Below are positions 1 to 5,713 of a stretch of 6,859 nucleotides of DNA, one piece after another. Location: assembly GCA_946183715.1 (NCBI GenBank), contig CAMHDB010000101.1, forward strand, positions 1 through 6,859, read 5' to 3'. Source of the stretch: an uncultured Oscillibacter sp. GTDB taxonomy: Bacteria > Bacillota > Clostridia > Oscillospirales > Oscillospiraceae. How positions within the stretch are numbered: position 1 is the stretch's first letter; every line of letters starts with the position of its first letter. The translations under genes were made by a program, and so were the position numbers. A model generated the notes under the pieces. The model saw only the letters and a program-made list of their open reading frames with translations, was not told the DNA's origin and searched no databases.

Positions 1-422
1 ACGTGGAGCGCGGGAGTATCGAAGTCGCGCCGCTGGCCTACATGCGCGGGCGCACGCTCGACGACAGCTTTATTATTCTCGACGAGGCCCAGAATACCAG
101 CCGCGAACAGATGAAGATGTTTTTGACGCGCCTCGGGTTCGGCTCGAAAATCGTCATCACGGGCGACGCGACACAAATCGACTTGCCGGAGGGCAAGCTG
201 TCCGGACTGAAAGAGGCCATGCGCGTACTCCGAAACGTGGAGGGAATCGGAATCTGCGAGCTGACGGACGCGGACGTTGTGCGGCATGTGATGGTACAGC
301 GCATCGTACAGGCCTACGCGGAGTACGAGAAGCGGCACGGCGCGGAGTTGCGCGAAGCGCCCCCGGCGAACGCGCGCCGCGCCCCGGGCGTACACCGTAC
401 CGCGCCAAGGGGGCGGCGCTGA
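1..422 (+). CDS. phoH: PhoH-family ATPase, 3' part only (5' end outside window)
   Basis: C-terminal 139 or so residues of a PhoH-like (YbeZ-type) P-loop ATPase; the first complete codon begins at base 3 and the gene runs in from the left edge, so the Walker A motif and the start are not visible. Seen: the family segment IEVAPLAYMRGRTL, a Walker B stretch IILDEAQNT, and the motif TGDATQIDLP that follows it in PhoH proteins. Full-length members are roughly 320 residues, so over half is missing. The family is thought to act as a cytoplasmic NTPase or RNA helicase-like partner of YbeY in RNA metabolism, and here it overlaps ybeY by one base (TGATG at 420-424), implying translational coupling. The last 25 or so residues form an Ala/Pro/Arg-rich basic tail (ending HRTAPRGRR) beyond the conserved domain. 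The GTG at base 3 lies inside the conserved domain and is not a start. Confidence 0.95.
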   Translation, partial: VERGSIEVAPLAYMRGRTLDDSFIILDEAQNTSREQMKMFLTRLGFGSKIVITGDATQIDLPEGKLSGLKEAMRVLRNVEGIGICELTDADVVRHVMVQRIVQAYAEYEKRHGAELREAPPANARRAPGVHRTAPRGRR

Positions 423-916
423 TGGCGAAGCGGCATTTGATTTCCGTCCGGGCCACCGTCCCCGGCATGGACGAGGGCATAAGGGCCTTTATCCGGAGAG
501 TTATCCGTACCGCGCTGGCGGCGGAGGGCGTGACGTTCCGCTGTGAAGTCGACGTTCTGCTGACTTCCGACAACGGGATACACGAAATCAACCGCGAACA
601 GCGCGGCGTCGACGCCCCGACCGACGTACTGAGCTTTCCGGCGTTCGACCTGTCGCCCGGGGAACTGCCCGACCCCGCCGCCGACGCCGACCCGGATACC
701 GGCTGTGTGCCCCTCGGCGACATGGTGGTGTCTATGGAGCGCGTCGCGGCGCAGGCGAAGGAGTACGGGCACTCGAACCGCCGCGAGCTGTCGTACTTGG
801 TCGTACACTCGGTTCTGCACTTGCTCGGCTACGACCACATGGACGAGGGCGCGCAAAAGGCGCAAATGCGCGCGCGCGAGGAGGCGATTTTAGCCGAACT
901 CGGGCAGACGCGCTAG
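422..916 (+). CDS. ybeY: Endoribonuclease YbeY (rRNA maturation factor)
   Basis: A 164-residue UPF0054 metalloprotein. The family's zinc-binding signature H-x3-H-x5-H is intact at His129, His133 and His139 (VVHSVLHLLGYDH), followed by MDEG. Upstream are the conserved blocks EINREQRGVDAPTDVLSFP (residues 55-73) and PLGDMVVS (97-104). The length is normal for the family. YbeY is a single-strand-specific endoribonuclease involved in 16S rRNA 3'-end maturation and ribosome quality control in the cytoplasm. The ATG at 422 overlaps the phoH stop by one base, so it is probably translated by reinitiation; no strong separate ribosome site is needed. An acidic Pro/Asp-rich stretch at residues 79-95 lies between the two conserved blocks, where the family has a variable loop. 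Identification is firm; the exact role in this organism is by homology. Confidence 0.97.
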   Translation: MAKRHLISVRATVPGMDEGIRAFIRRVIRTALAAEGVTFRCEVDVLLTSDNGIHEINREQRGVDAPTDVLSFPAFDLSPGELPDPAADADPDTGCVPLGDMVVSMERVAAQAKEYGHSNRRELSYLVVHSVLHLLGYDHMDEGAQKAQMRAREEAILAELGQTR

Positions 917-965
917 CAGTCACCACCCGGCCCCGCTTTCATAGAATGGGGAGAGGTGAGGACAC

Positions 966-1289
966 ATGACGGCTTTTCAGGATGGGATTTTCGCGTTTTT
1001 CGCGGCGGTGGGCGTAGTCACGCTCGTATGGCTGGCGGCGGGGGCGCTTCTGCACGCCGGGCGGCCCGTGATTCCGGACTTGCTTCTGGCGCTCTCCCTG
1101 CGCGGGGAGGCCCCCGCTATGGAGCAGGACGTGCGGGAGATACGGCGCGTTCTGCGACAACTCCCGGCGTCGCGTCTGGTACTCGTCGACTGCGGGCTTT
1201 CCGACGAGGCCCGACGCCTTGCGCAATATTTAGCCGACCGCGAGGAGGGCGCGGAACTCGTCACGGCGGAGGAGTTCCGGCTACGCTGA
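966..1289 (+). CDS. Hypothetical small protein with one N-terminal membrane segment
   Basis: A 107-residue protein that I do not recognise as a named family. Residues about 8-29 form a strong hydrophobic helix (Phe/Ala/Val/Leu/Trp rich) without a clear signal-peptidase site, so it is likely a membrane anchor. The remaining 75 or so residues are soluble: a Leu-rich segment with a basic turn (LLLALSLRGE, 39-48), an amphipathic helix (52-66) and an alternating pattern RLVLVDCGLSDEARRLAQYL (70-89), which reads as a beta strand, turn and helix of an alpha/beta fold. The start at 966 is preceded by a purine-rich GAGAGGTGAGG (951-961). The gene sits 49 bases after ybeY and 16 bases before recD2, so it is probably co-transcribed with them. 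A competing ORF in another frame (956-1309) overlaps the recD2 start and lacks a convincing protein character. No function is assigned. Confidence 0.72.
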   Translation: MTAFQDGIFAFFAAVGVVTLVWLAAGALLHAGRPVIPDLLLALSLRGEAPAMEQDVREIRRVLRQLPASRLVLVDCGLSDEARRLAQYLADREEGAELVTAEEFRLR

Positions 1290-1305
1290 CAGAGAAGGAG
1301 TACAC

Positions 1306-3504
1306 ATGAACGAGAGAACCACCGTTGACGGGACTGTGCGGAGCGTCATTTTCCACAACGCCGAGAACGGCTACACCGTCCTGAAGCTCAACACGCTGGA
1401 CGGCGAGAGCGTGACGGTCGTGGGCTGTATCCCGGGCGCGGCACCGGGGGAGGGGATGTCGGTTACGGGCGCGTGGGAGACCCACCCGCAACACGGCGAA
1501 CAACTCCGCGCCGAGGAAGTGGAGCGGCATTTGCCCGAAGACCCGGCGGAGATTTACAGCTTTTTGTCGTCGGGCGTCTGCAAGGGGCTGGGCCCGACGA
1601 CCGCGAAACGCATGGTGGAGAAATTCGGCGAGGAGACGCTTTCCGTACTCGAACAGTCGCCGGAACGGCTGACGGTTCTCCGGGGCATGACAAAGAAGAA
1701 GGCGCGGGAACTCTCGGAGGCGTTCCGGCAGACGATGGGCTTACGGCGGCTGATGGCGTTCCTGTCGCGCTACGAACTCCCGCCCATACTGGCCACGCGT
1801 CTGCGGGAGCGCTACGGCAATTCGGCGCTGTCGATTCTCACGGAGAACCCGTGGCTGTTGTCGATGGACGACAACGGGGTATCCTTTACACTGACCGACC
1901 GCATTGCCATGAGCATGGGCTTCCCGCCCGACAGCGAACAGCGCGTACAGGCCGCGATTGTCTACAACCTGAACTATCAGGAGAAGAACGGGCACGTATT
2001 TCTCCCCGACGGGAAGCTCGTCGACACGACGGCGCGCCTGTTGAATTGTCCGCCGGAACTCGCGGCCCGGGGATTGGAAACCCTGCTGGCGCAAGGCGTC
2101 CTTGTACGGGAGACTGTCGGAAACGCGGAGGCGTGTTATCTGCGGCGGATGTGGGAGGCGGAAACGTCGGCGCAAATCCGGCTGGAGGCGTTGCTGTCCG
2201 CCGCGCCCGACAAAAGCCGTCAGGCCGACCGCGTACTCGACGAAGTGGAGCAGTCGCTACACGTCACCTACGCCGAACACCAGCGGGAGGCCGTCCGCCT
2301 CGCCGCGAAGGTGGGCGTACTGATTCTGACAGGCGGCCCGGGCACGGGCAAAACGACGACGGTACGGGGTATTGTGTCGCTGTTCCGGCGGATGGGGCTC
2401 GACATGGAACTGTCGGCCCCTACGGGGCGCGCCGCACAGCGTCTGGGGGAAGTCACGGGCATGGAGGCGCGCACCGTACACAGGCTTCTCGGCATGACCC
2501 GCGACGAGGAGACCGGACAAACAGTTTTCACGAAATCGGAGAAAGACCCGTTGCAGACCGACGCCGTGATTGTCGACGAAATGTCGATGGTAGACTTGCC
2601 GCTGTTCTCGGCGCTGTTGCGGGCGTTGCGCCCGGGTACGCGTCTGGTACTCGTCGGCGACGCCGACCAGTTGCCGTCGGTGGGGCCGGGGAACGTCTTT
2701 TCCGACCTAATCCGGAGCGGGCGGATACAGACTGTTTTCCTGCGGGAGGTATTCCGGCAGGCGGAACAGTCGGCGATAATCCGCAACGCCCACGCCGTCA
2801 ATACCGGACAGGCCCCGCGCCTACAGAATGACCAAGGGGACTTTTTCTTTCTACGCCGTTTCGCCCCCGAACAGGCCGCCGCGACGATTGTCGAACTCTG
2901 CCGGACGCGCCTACCGGACAACATGGGCATCCCGTCCGAACAGATACAGGTACTCACGCCGACGCGGAAGGGCGTCTGCGGGACTGTCGAACTCAACCGA
3001 CGCCTACAGGAGGCCTTGAATCCGAAAGACCCCGGGAAGCGCGAACTCCGCTGGGGCGACACGCTTTTCCGCGAGGGCGACAAAGTCATGCAGACGCGCA
3101 ACAACTACGATGTCGTATGGGTGAAGCCCGACAACAGCGCCGGGACAGGCATTTTCAACGGCGACGTGGGGAAAATTCTGGAAATCGACCCGTCCGGGCA
3201 ATCTATGTTGATTGATTTCGACGGGCGGGCCGCGCCGTTTTCGCCCGAAATGCTCAACGAGTTGGAGCTTGCCTACGCGATAACCGTACACAAGGCGCAG
3301 GGGAGCGAGTACCGCGCGGCGGTACTGGCGGCAGTCCCGGCGGCGCGCAGTCTCATGACGCGCGGCGTACTGTACACCGCGCTGACACGCGCCCGCGAAC
3401 TGCTGATTCTTGTCGGCGACCCCTACGCCGTCGGCGAGATGGCCGCGAATAACTGGCAACAGCGCCGTTACAGCGGCCTGTACTGGCGGCTGAACCATGC
3501 GTGA
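1306..3504 (+). CDS. recD2: RecD2-type (RecD/TraA family) superfamily 1B DNA helicase
   Basis: A 732-residue ATP-dependent 5'-to-3' DNA helicase, the RecBC-independent RecD2 (YrrC) type found in Firmicutes and Deinococcus and linked to DNA repair and replication-fork maintenance. Domains seen: an OB-like N-terminal part (residues about 5-70, starting VDGTVRSVIFHNAENGYTVL), helix-hairpin-helix-like repeats (85-140, including GVCKGLGPTTAKRM), then the helicase core. Core motifs are intact: Q-motif region YAEHQREAV (322-330), Walker A GGPGTGKTT (343-351), motif Ia APTGRAAQRL (371-380), Walker B VIVDEMSM (421-428), motif III GDADQLPSVGPG (451-462), VFRQAEQS (482-489), motif V-like VHKAQGSEY (661-669) and motif VI LYTALTRARELL (689-700). 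The N-terminal extension before the Q-motif separates RecD2 from RecBCD RecD. The start is supported by AAGGAG at 1295-1300, five bases before ATG. It lies 16 bases after the preceding gene, implying an operon. Length is typical and nothing is missing. Confidence 0.96.
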   Translation: MNERTTVDGTVRSVIFHNAENGYTVLKLNTLDGESVTVVGCIPGAAPGEGMSVTGAWETHPQHGEQLRAEEVERHLPEDPAEIYSFLSSGVCKGLGPTTAKRMVEKFGEETLSVLEQSPERLTVLRGMTKKKARELSEAFRQTMGLRRLMAFLSRYELPPILATRLRERYGNSALSILTENPWLLSMDDNGVSFTLTDRIAMSMGFPPDSEQRVQAAIVYNLNYQEKNGHVFLPDGKLVDTTARLLNCPPELAARGLETLLAQGVLVRETVGNAEACYLRRMWEAETSAQIRLEALLSAAPDKSRQADRVLDEVEQSLHVTYAEHQREAVRLAAKVGVLILTGGPGTGKTTTVRGIVSLFRRMGLDMELSAPTGRAAQRLGEVTGMEARTVHRLLGMTRDEETGQTVFTKSEKDPLQTDAVIVDEMSMVDLPLFSALLRALRPGTRLVLVGDADQLPSVGPGNVFSDLIRSGRIQTVFLREVFRQAEQSAIIRNAHAVNTGQAPRLQNDQGDFFFLRRFAPEQAAATIVELCRTRLPDNMGIPSEQIQVLTPTRKGVCGTVELNRRLQEALNPKDPGKRELRWGDTLFREGDKVMQTRNNYDVVWVKPDNSAGTGIFNGDVGKILEIDPSGQSMLIDFDGRAAPFSPEMLNELELAYAITVHKAQGSEYRAAVLAAVPAARSLMTRGVLYTALTRARELLILVGDPYAVGEMAANNWQQRRYSGLYWRLNHA

Positions 3505-3510
3505 ATCGTC

Positions 3511-3531
3511 CGCCCGTTTCCGTGACGGGCG
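3511..3531 (+). terminator. Hairpin after recD2, possible weak intrinsic terminator
   Basis: A perfect 7-bp inverted repeat, CGCCCGT (3511-3517) and ACGGGCG (3525-3531), encloses a 7-base loop and begins six bases after the recD2 stop. It is followed by TTCACATAT, which has only a poor T tract, so it may be a weak or factor-assisted terminator or an mRNA 3'-end stabiliser. Its position between recD2 and the exported-protein gene suggests it ends the phoH-ybeY-recD2 unit. Confidence 0.45.
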
Positions 3532-3597
3532 TTCACATATGCGCGCGCGCCGGGCGGTTGACGCGCGAATCACGTCGAAAGAGAGGATACAATCAAG

Positions 3598-5436
3598 ATG
3601 AAACGGAAACTTGCCGGACTGCTCTCGGTATTCCTGTTGCTGTCGGGCGGGGGCGCGCTGGCGGCGGACAAGTCGTTCCGGGACTTGCCGTCGGCTCACT
3701 GGGCCTATCGGGAAATCACGCGCGCGGTCTCCCACGGAATCATGAACGGCCTCGGCGACGGCACCATGAACCCCGACGGTACCTTGACTTGGGCGCACTA
3801 TCTGGCGATGATTAGCCGCACGTTCGCGCCGATGGCCTACGAGGGCGCGCGCTCCTCCGGTACCGACTGGAAAACCGCCGGGTATCAGGTCTCGGTGAAC
3901 AGGGGCTATCTGCTGCAGAATGATTTCCTTCCCGTCACGCTCTCCACGCTCAACGGGCCGATTTCCAGACAGGATGTGGCGGTACTGCTCAGTCGCGTAC
4001 TACCTGCCGCGTCCGGCTCCGGCTATACGGCGGACACTCCCGCCCCCGCGCCCGCAAATGACAACGGCTATACGACCGTGCCCGCGCCCGCAAATGACAA
4101 CGGCTATACGACCGCGCCCTCGGACGACGACGGCTATACGACCGCCCCCGTGATTTCCGCGGACGGCAACGGCGACGCCCATATGACCGTCACGACCGAT
4201 TCCTCCGGGGATATCTGGCTCGTCATAGACGGGGTGTCCATCCCGCTGACGCCCCGGCAGGCCGCCTACGACCCTTCCGGCAATTCCTCTGCCCCGCCGC
4301 TGTCCGACTTCGCCGAACTCGACAGCGGATATCAGGCCGCCGTGCGCCGCCTCTATGACTTGGGAATCGTCCGTGGCAAGGCCGACGGCACGTTCGGCGG
4401 CGCTGACACCGTGCGGCGTTGCGACGGGGCGGTCTTGCTCATGCGCACGGTCGACGCCGCCGACTCCCTCCGCGCCGGGGAAGTCGTCGCGCTGGCGTTC
4501 GACCTCGTGGACGGCGACGGCAAATCCGTCGGCGGGGCGATTGAGGCCAGCGCCCGTATCGGCGACAGCCTCTCCGGACTTGCGGCGGTGTACGCGCCCA
4601 CGGGCTACAAAGTCGCCCCGCAGGACGGGCGGGTCAGCGCGATTCAAAGCCGCTATGCGCTGAAATTCGCGCCCCTGACGCAGGCCGAACGCGAGGAAAT
4701 CGAGGCCGACGCGCAGTACCGGCAGGGGCAGATTTCCTACGAGGAGTACATGTCGAAAGACTTCTGGCTCCGGAAACTCGGCGACAATCCCCGGAAGCGT
4801 CTGCTGATTTTCGGCAACGAGTACACGGAGGAAATCACCGTCACGGAGACGCCGGAACTCCCGGAGGGTATGGAGAATATGGAAGGTGTGGAGACGCCGG
4901 AACTCCCGGAGGGCATGGAGAATATGGAAGGCGTGGAGACGGTGCAGACCGTCACGCGCACGGAGATTGAATATAACTCGCCGGAGGAGTGCGAAAGCCA
5001 CATGGTTTCCGTGGAAGTCCCGGTATGGAAACTCCGCGGACAGCAGAAGTCCCCCGGGACTTTACACCTCACGGTCAATAGCGCGCTGGCGGAGGAAGTC
5101 ACGGCGATTTTCACGGAGATTTACAACGACCCGGAACAGTTCCCCATCACGGACGGCGGCGGCTACTCGTGGCGCACGAACTCCAGAAGCGAACATATTC
5201 AAGGTACGGCCATCGACATGAACGTGGACGCCAACTATCAGGTGCGCGACGGCGGGGCCATAGTCGGCGACCACTGGACGCCCGGGGAAGACCCGTATTC
5301 CATCACGCCGGGCGGGAGCGTCGTCCGGATTTTCGCCGAGCACGGCTGGGACTGGGGCGGCAACGCGTGGGCCGGACATTCCGACCCCTCTTACGGCTAC
5401 CACGACTACATGCACTTCTCCTACTTCGGCAGATAA
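3598..5436 (+). CDS. Secreted SLH-domain protein with C-terminal M15 (VanY-type) D,D-/L,D-peptidase domain
   Basis: A 612-residue exported protein. Residues 1-22 are a Sec signal peptide: MKRK, a Leu-rich core, and a likely cut after ALA. SLH-like modules lie at about 24-77 (SFRDLPSAHWAYREI... DGTMNPDGTLT) and 86-135 (...GPISRQDVAVLLSRVL), with a third at 236-286 (FAELDSGYQAAVRRLYDLGIVRGKADGTF). Between the second and third is a Pro/Asn/Gly/Tyr repeat linker (150-183), and an acidic repeat lies at 418-447. The C-terminus (about 490-612) is a peptidase M15 domain: SEHIQGTAID gives zinc ligands His533 and Asp540 in the SxHxxGxAxD pattern, and HDYMHFSYF gives His606, with Asp603 in the D-x-x-H position of the catalytic acid of VanY/M15C enzymes; GWDWGG (583-588) is also typical. 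The likely role is cleaving peptidoglycan stem peptides outside the membrane, held at the wall by the SLH modules. Whether it is a carboxypeptidase or an endopeptidase cannot be told. GAGAGG (3581-3586) precedes the ATG. Confidence 0.9.
   Translation: MKRKLAGLLSVFLLLSGGGALAADKSFRDLPSAHWAYREITRAVSHGIMNGLGDGTMNPDGTLTWAHYLAMISRTFAPMAYEGARSSGTDWKTAGYQVSVNRGYLLQNDFLPVTLSTLNGPISRQDVAVLLSRVLPAASGSGYTADTPAPAPANDNGYTTVPAPANDNGYTTAPSDDDGYTTAPVISADGNGDAHMTVTTDSSGDIWLVIDGVSIPLTPRQAAYDPSGNSSAPPLSDFAELDSGYQAAVRRLYDLGIVRGKADGTFGGADTVRRCDGAVLLMRTVDAADSLRAGEVVALAFDLVDGDGKSVGGAIEASARIGDSLSGLAAVYAPTGYKVAPQDGRVSAIQSRYALKFAPLTQAEREEIEADAQYRQGQISYEEYMSKDFWLRKLGDNPRKRLLIFGNEYTEEITVTETPELPEGMENMEGVETPELPEGMENMEGVETVQTVTRTEIEYNSPEECESHMVSVEVPVWKLRGQQKSPGTLHLTVNSALAEEVTAIFTEIYNDPEQFPITDGGGYSWRTNSRSEHIQGTAIDMNVDANYQVRDGGAIVGDHWTPGEDPYSITPGGSVVRIFAEHGWDWGGNAWAGHSDPSYGYHDYMHFSYFGR
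4045..4146 (+). repeat. In-frame 36-bp tandem repeat in the linker of the SLH/M15 gene
   Basis: Two adjacent 36-base units (4045-4080 and 4081-4116) differ at a single base (T at 4079, C at 4115). A degenerate 30-base unit follows (4117-4146). They encode PAPANDNGYTTV, PAPANDNGYTTA and PSDDDGYTTA (residues 150-183). A partial copy, GYTAD, precedes them at residues 142-146. The composition (Pro, Ala, Asn, Asp, Gly, Thr) suggests a flexible extracellular spacer. The near identity at synonymous sites suggests recent duplication, so copy number may vary between strains. Confidence 0.9.
4849..4938 (+). repeat. In-frame 45-bp tandem duplication in the SLH/M15 gene
   Basis: Two adjacent 45-base units (4849-4893 and 4894-4938) each encode TPELPEGMENMEGVE (residues 418-432 and 433-447). 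They differ at two synonymous positions, both GGT versus GGC glycine codons. The repeat is strongly acidic and lies ahead of the peptidase domain. The near identity points to a recent duplication. Confidence 0.92.
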
Positions 5437-5444
5437 TTGTCGAC

Positions 5445-5491
5445 GCGGGGCTTTCAAGCCTCCCGCCGCGCGAGGGAGGCTTCGCCCCCGC
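5445..5491 (+). terminator. Nested GC-rich hairpin after the SLH/M15 gene, possible terminator
   Basis: Eight bases after the stop codon, GCGGGG (5445-5450) can pair with CCCCGC (5486-5491), enclosing a 7-bp stem of GCCTCCC (5458-5464) with GGGAGGC (5474-5480). No T tract follows, so it is not a canonical intrinsic terminator. Its place between a converging end of one gene and the promoter at 5517 makes transcription termination or 3'-end protection the likeliest role. A short CACAC/GTGTG hairpin with a GGAA loop (5491-5504) follows directly. Confidence 0.42.
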
Positions 5492-5516
5492 ACACGGAAG
5501 TGTGCCGAAATTCCGC

Positions 5517-5545
5517 TTGACAAATCCGCGCCGGAATGTTACAAT
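5517..5545 (+). promoter_or_regulatory. Sigma-70/sigma-A type promoter of the infC operon
   Basis: A perfect -35 box TTGACA (5517-5522), a 17-base spacer, and a -10 box TACAAT (5540-5545) that differs from TATAAT at one base. Transcription would start near 5552, giving a leader of about 158 bases ahead of infC. This is the clearest promoter in the window and fits strong constitutive expression of translation genes. Confidence 0.88.
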
Positions 5546-5551
5546 TCCCCC

Positions 5552-5710
5552 CACAAAACAAAGTGTGCGGATGGCGTCCGCCCCACCTCCAGCCGCCGGC
5601 AAAGAGGTTTACATTGTTTCACGTCGCGTCCGCGCTGTCCGGGCACGGCGCGTATGCGGACGCCTTCCCGGTATCCGCGTTTTGTCATTTAGAAGGGAGG
5701 CGCTTCGGCC
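5552..5710 (+). ncRNA. Structured 5' leader of infC-rpmI-rplT, probable L20-leader attenuator
   Basis: About 158 bases of untranslated leader with several competing pairings. The 8-mer GCGTCCGC occurs twice (5574-5581 and 5626-5633), and its exact complement GCGGACGC lies at 5656-5663. The first copy also folds locally with GCGGAT at 5567-5572. A separate 8-bp helix is possible between 5631-5638 and 5645-5652, which would occupy the second copy and free 5656-5663 for the terminator-like hairpin at 5655-5679. In Bacillus and relatives, ribosomal protein L20 binds the leader of this operon and promotes premature termination; the operon and geometry here match that model. I cannot verify the L20-binding fold itself, which resembles part of 23S rRNA. 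The leader has no convincing ORF of its own. Confidence 0.7.
5655..5683 (+). terminator. Attenuator terminator hairpin upstream of infC
   Basis: GCGGA (5656-5660) pairs with TCCGC (5674-5678), with a possible outer U-G pair (5655/5679). An inner GCC/GGT helix (5662-5664 with 5670-5672) closes a five-base loop, after a C/A mismatch. TTTT (5680-5683) follows immediately, then GTCATTT. It ends eight bases before the infC ribosome site, so termination here would silence the whole operon. The 5' arm overlaps the sequence able to pair with upstream 8-mers, which makes it conditional. Confidence 0.6.
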
Positions 5711-5713
5711 ATT
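5692..5713 (+). promoter_or_regulatory. Ribosome site and ATT start codon of infC
   Basis: GAAGGGAGG (5692-5700) is a strong Shine-Dalgarno sequence, ten bases before ATT (5711-5713). An in-frame TAG at 5690-5692 bars any start further upstream. Between it and the GTG at 5723, ATT is the only near-cognate start, and the GTG is 22 bases from the Shine-Dalgarno, too far. The ATT gives the conserved IF3 beginning ISKQVHELNEDIR (initiator read as Met). Confidence 0.9.

Noticed and set aside
942..947. TAGAAT as a -10 box ahead of the hypothetical gene
   Set aside because: There is no -35-like hexamer at the right distance, and the tight gene spacing favours read-through from upstream.
956..1309. 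Alternative frame ORF overlapping the hypothetical gene
   Set aside because: Its translation is Arg/Gly-rich and without a hydrophobic or conserved segment, it runs into the recD2 start, and the 966 frame has the better ribosome-site spacing.
1473..2831. Long open frame (452 codons) in another frame inside recD2
   Set aside because: It lies wholly within recD2, has a low-complexity Arg/Gly/Ala-rich translation typical of off-frame GC-rich DNA, and has no recognisable motif.
3558..3593. TTGACG and TACAAT just before the SLH/M15 gene as a promoter
   Set aside because: The spacer is 24 bases, far from 17, and the TACAAT ends four bases before the ATG and follows the ribosome site, so transcription would start inside the gene.
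3004..3798. 264-codon reverse-strand open frame across the recD2 end
   Set aside because: It spans two genes and an intergenic hairpin on the opposite strand and shows no protein motif; it is an antisense shadow.
4045..4146. Tandem repeats as a possible CRISPR or regulatory repeat
   Set aside because: The units are directly adjacent with no spacers and stay in frame within a coding region, so they are protein repeats.
4000..5001. 333-codon reverse-strand open frame opposite the SLH/M15 gene
   Set aside because: It mirrors the coding strand's codon bias, is Arg/Gly/His repetitive, includes the antisense of the tandem repeats, and has no ribosome site or domain.
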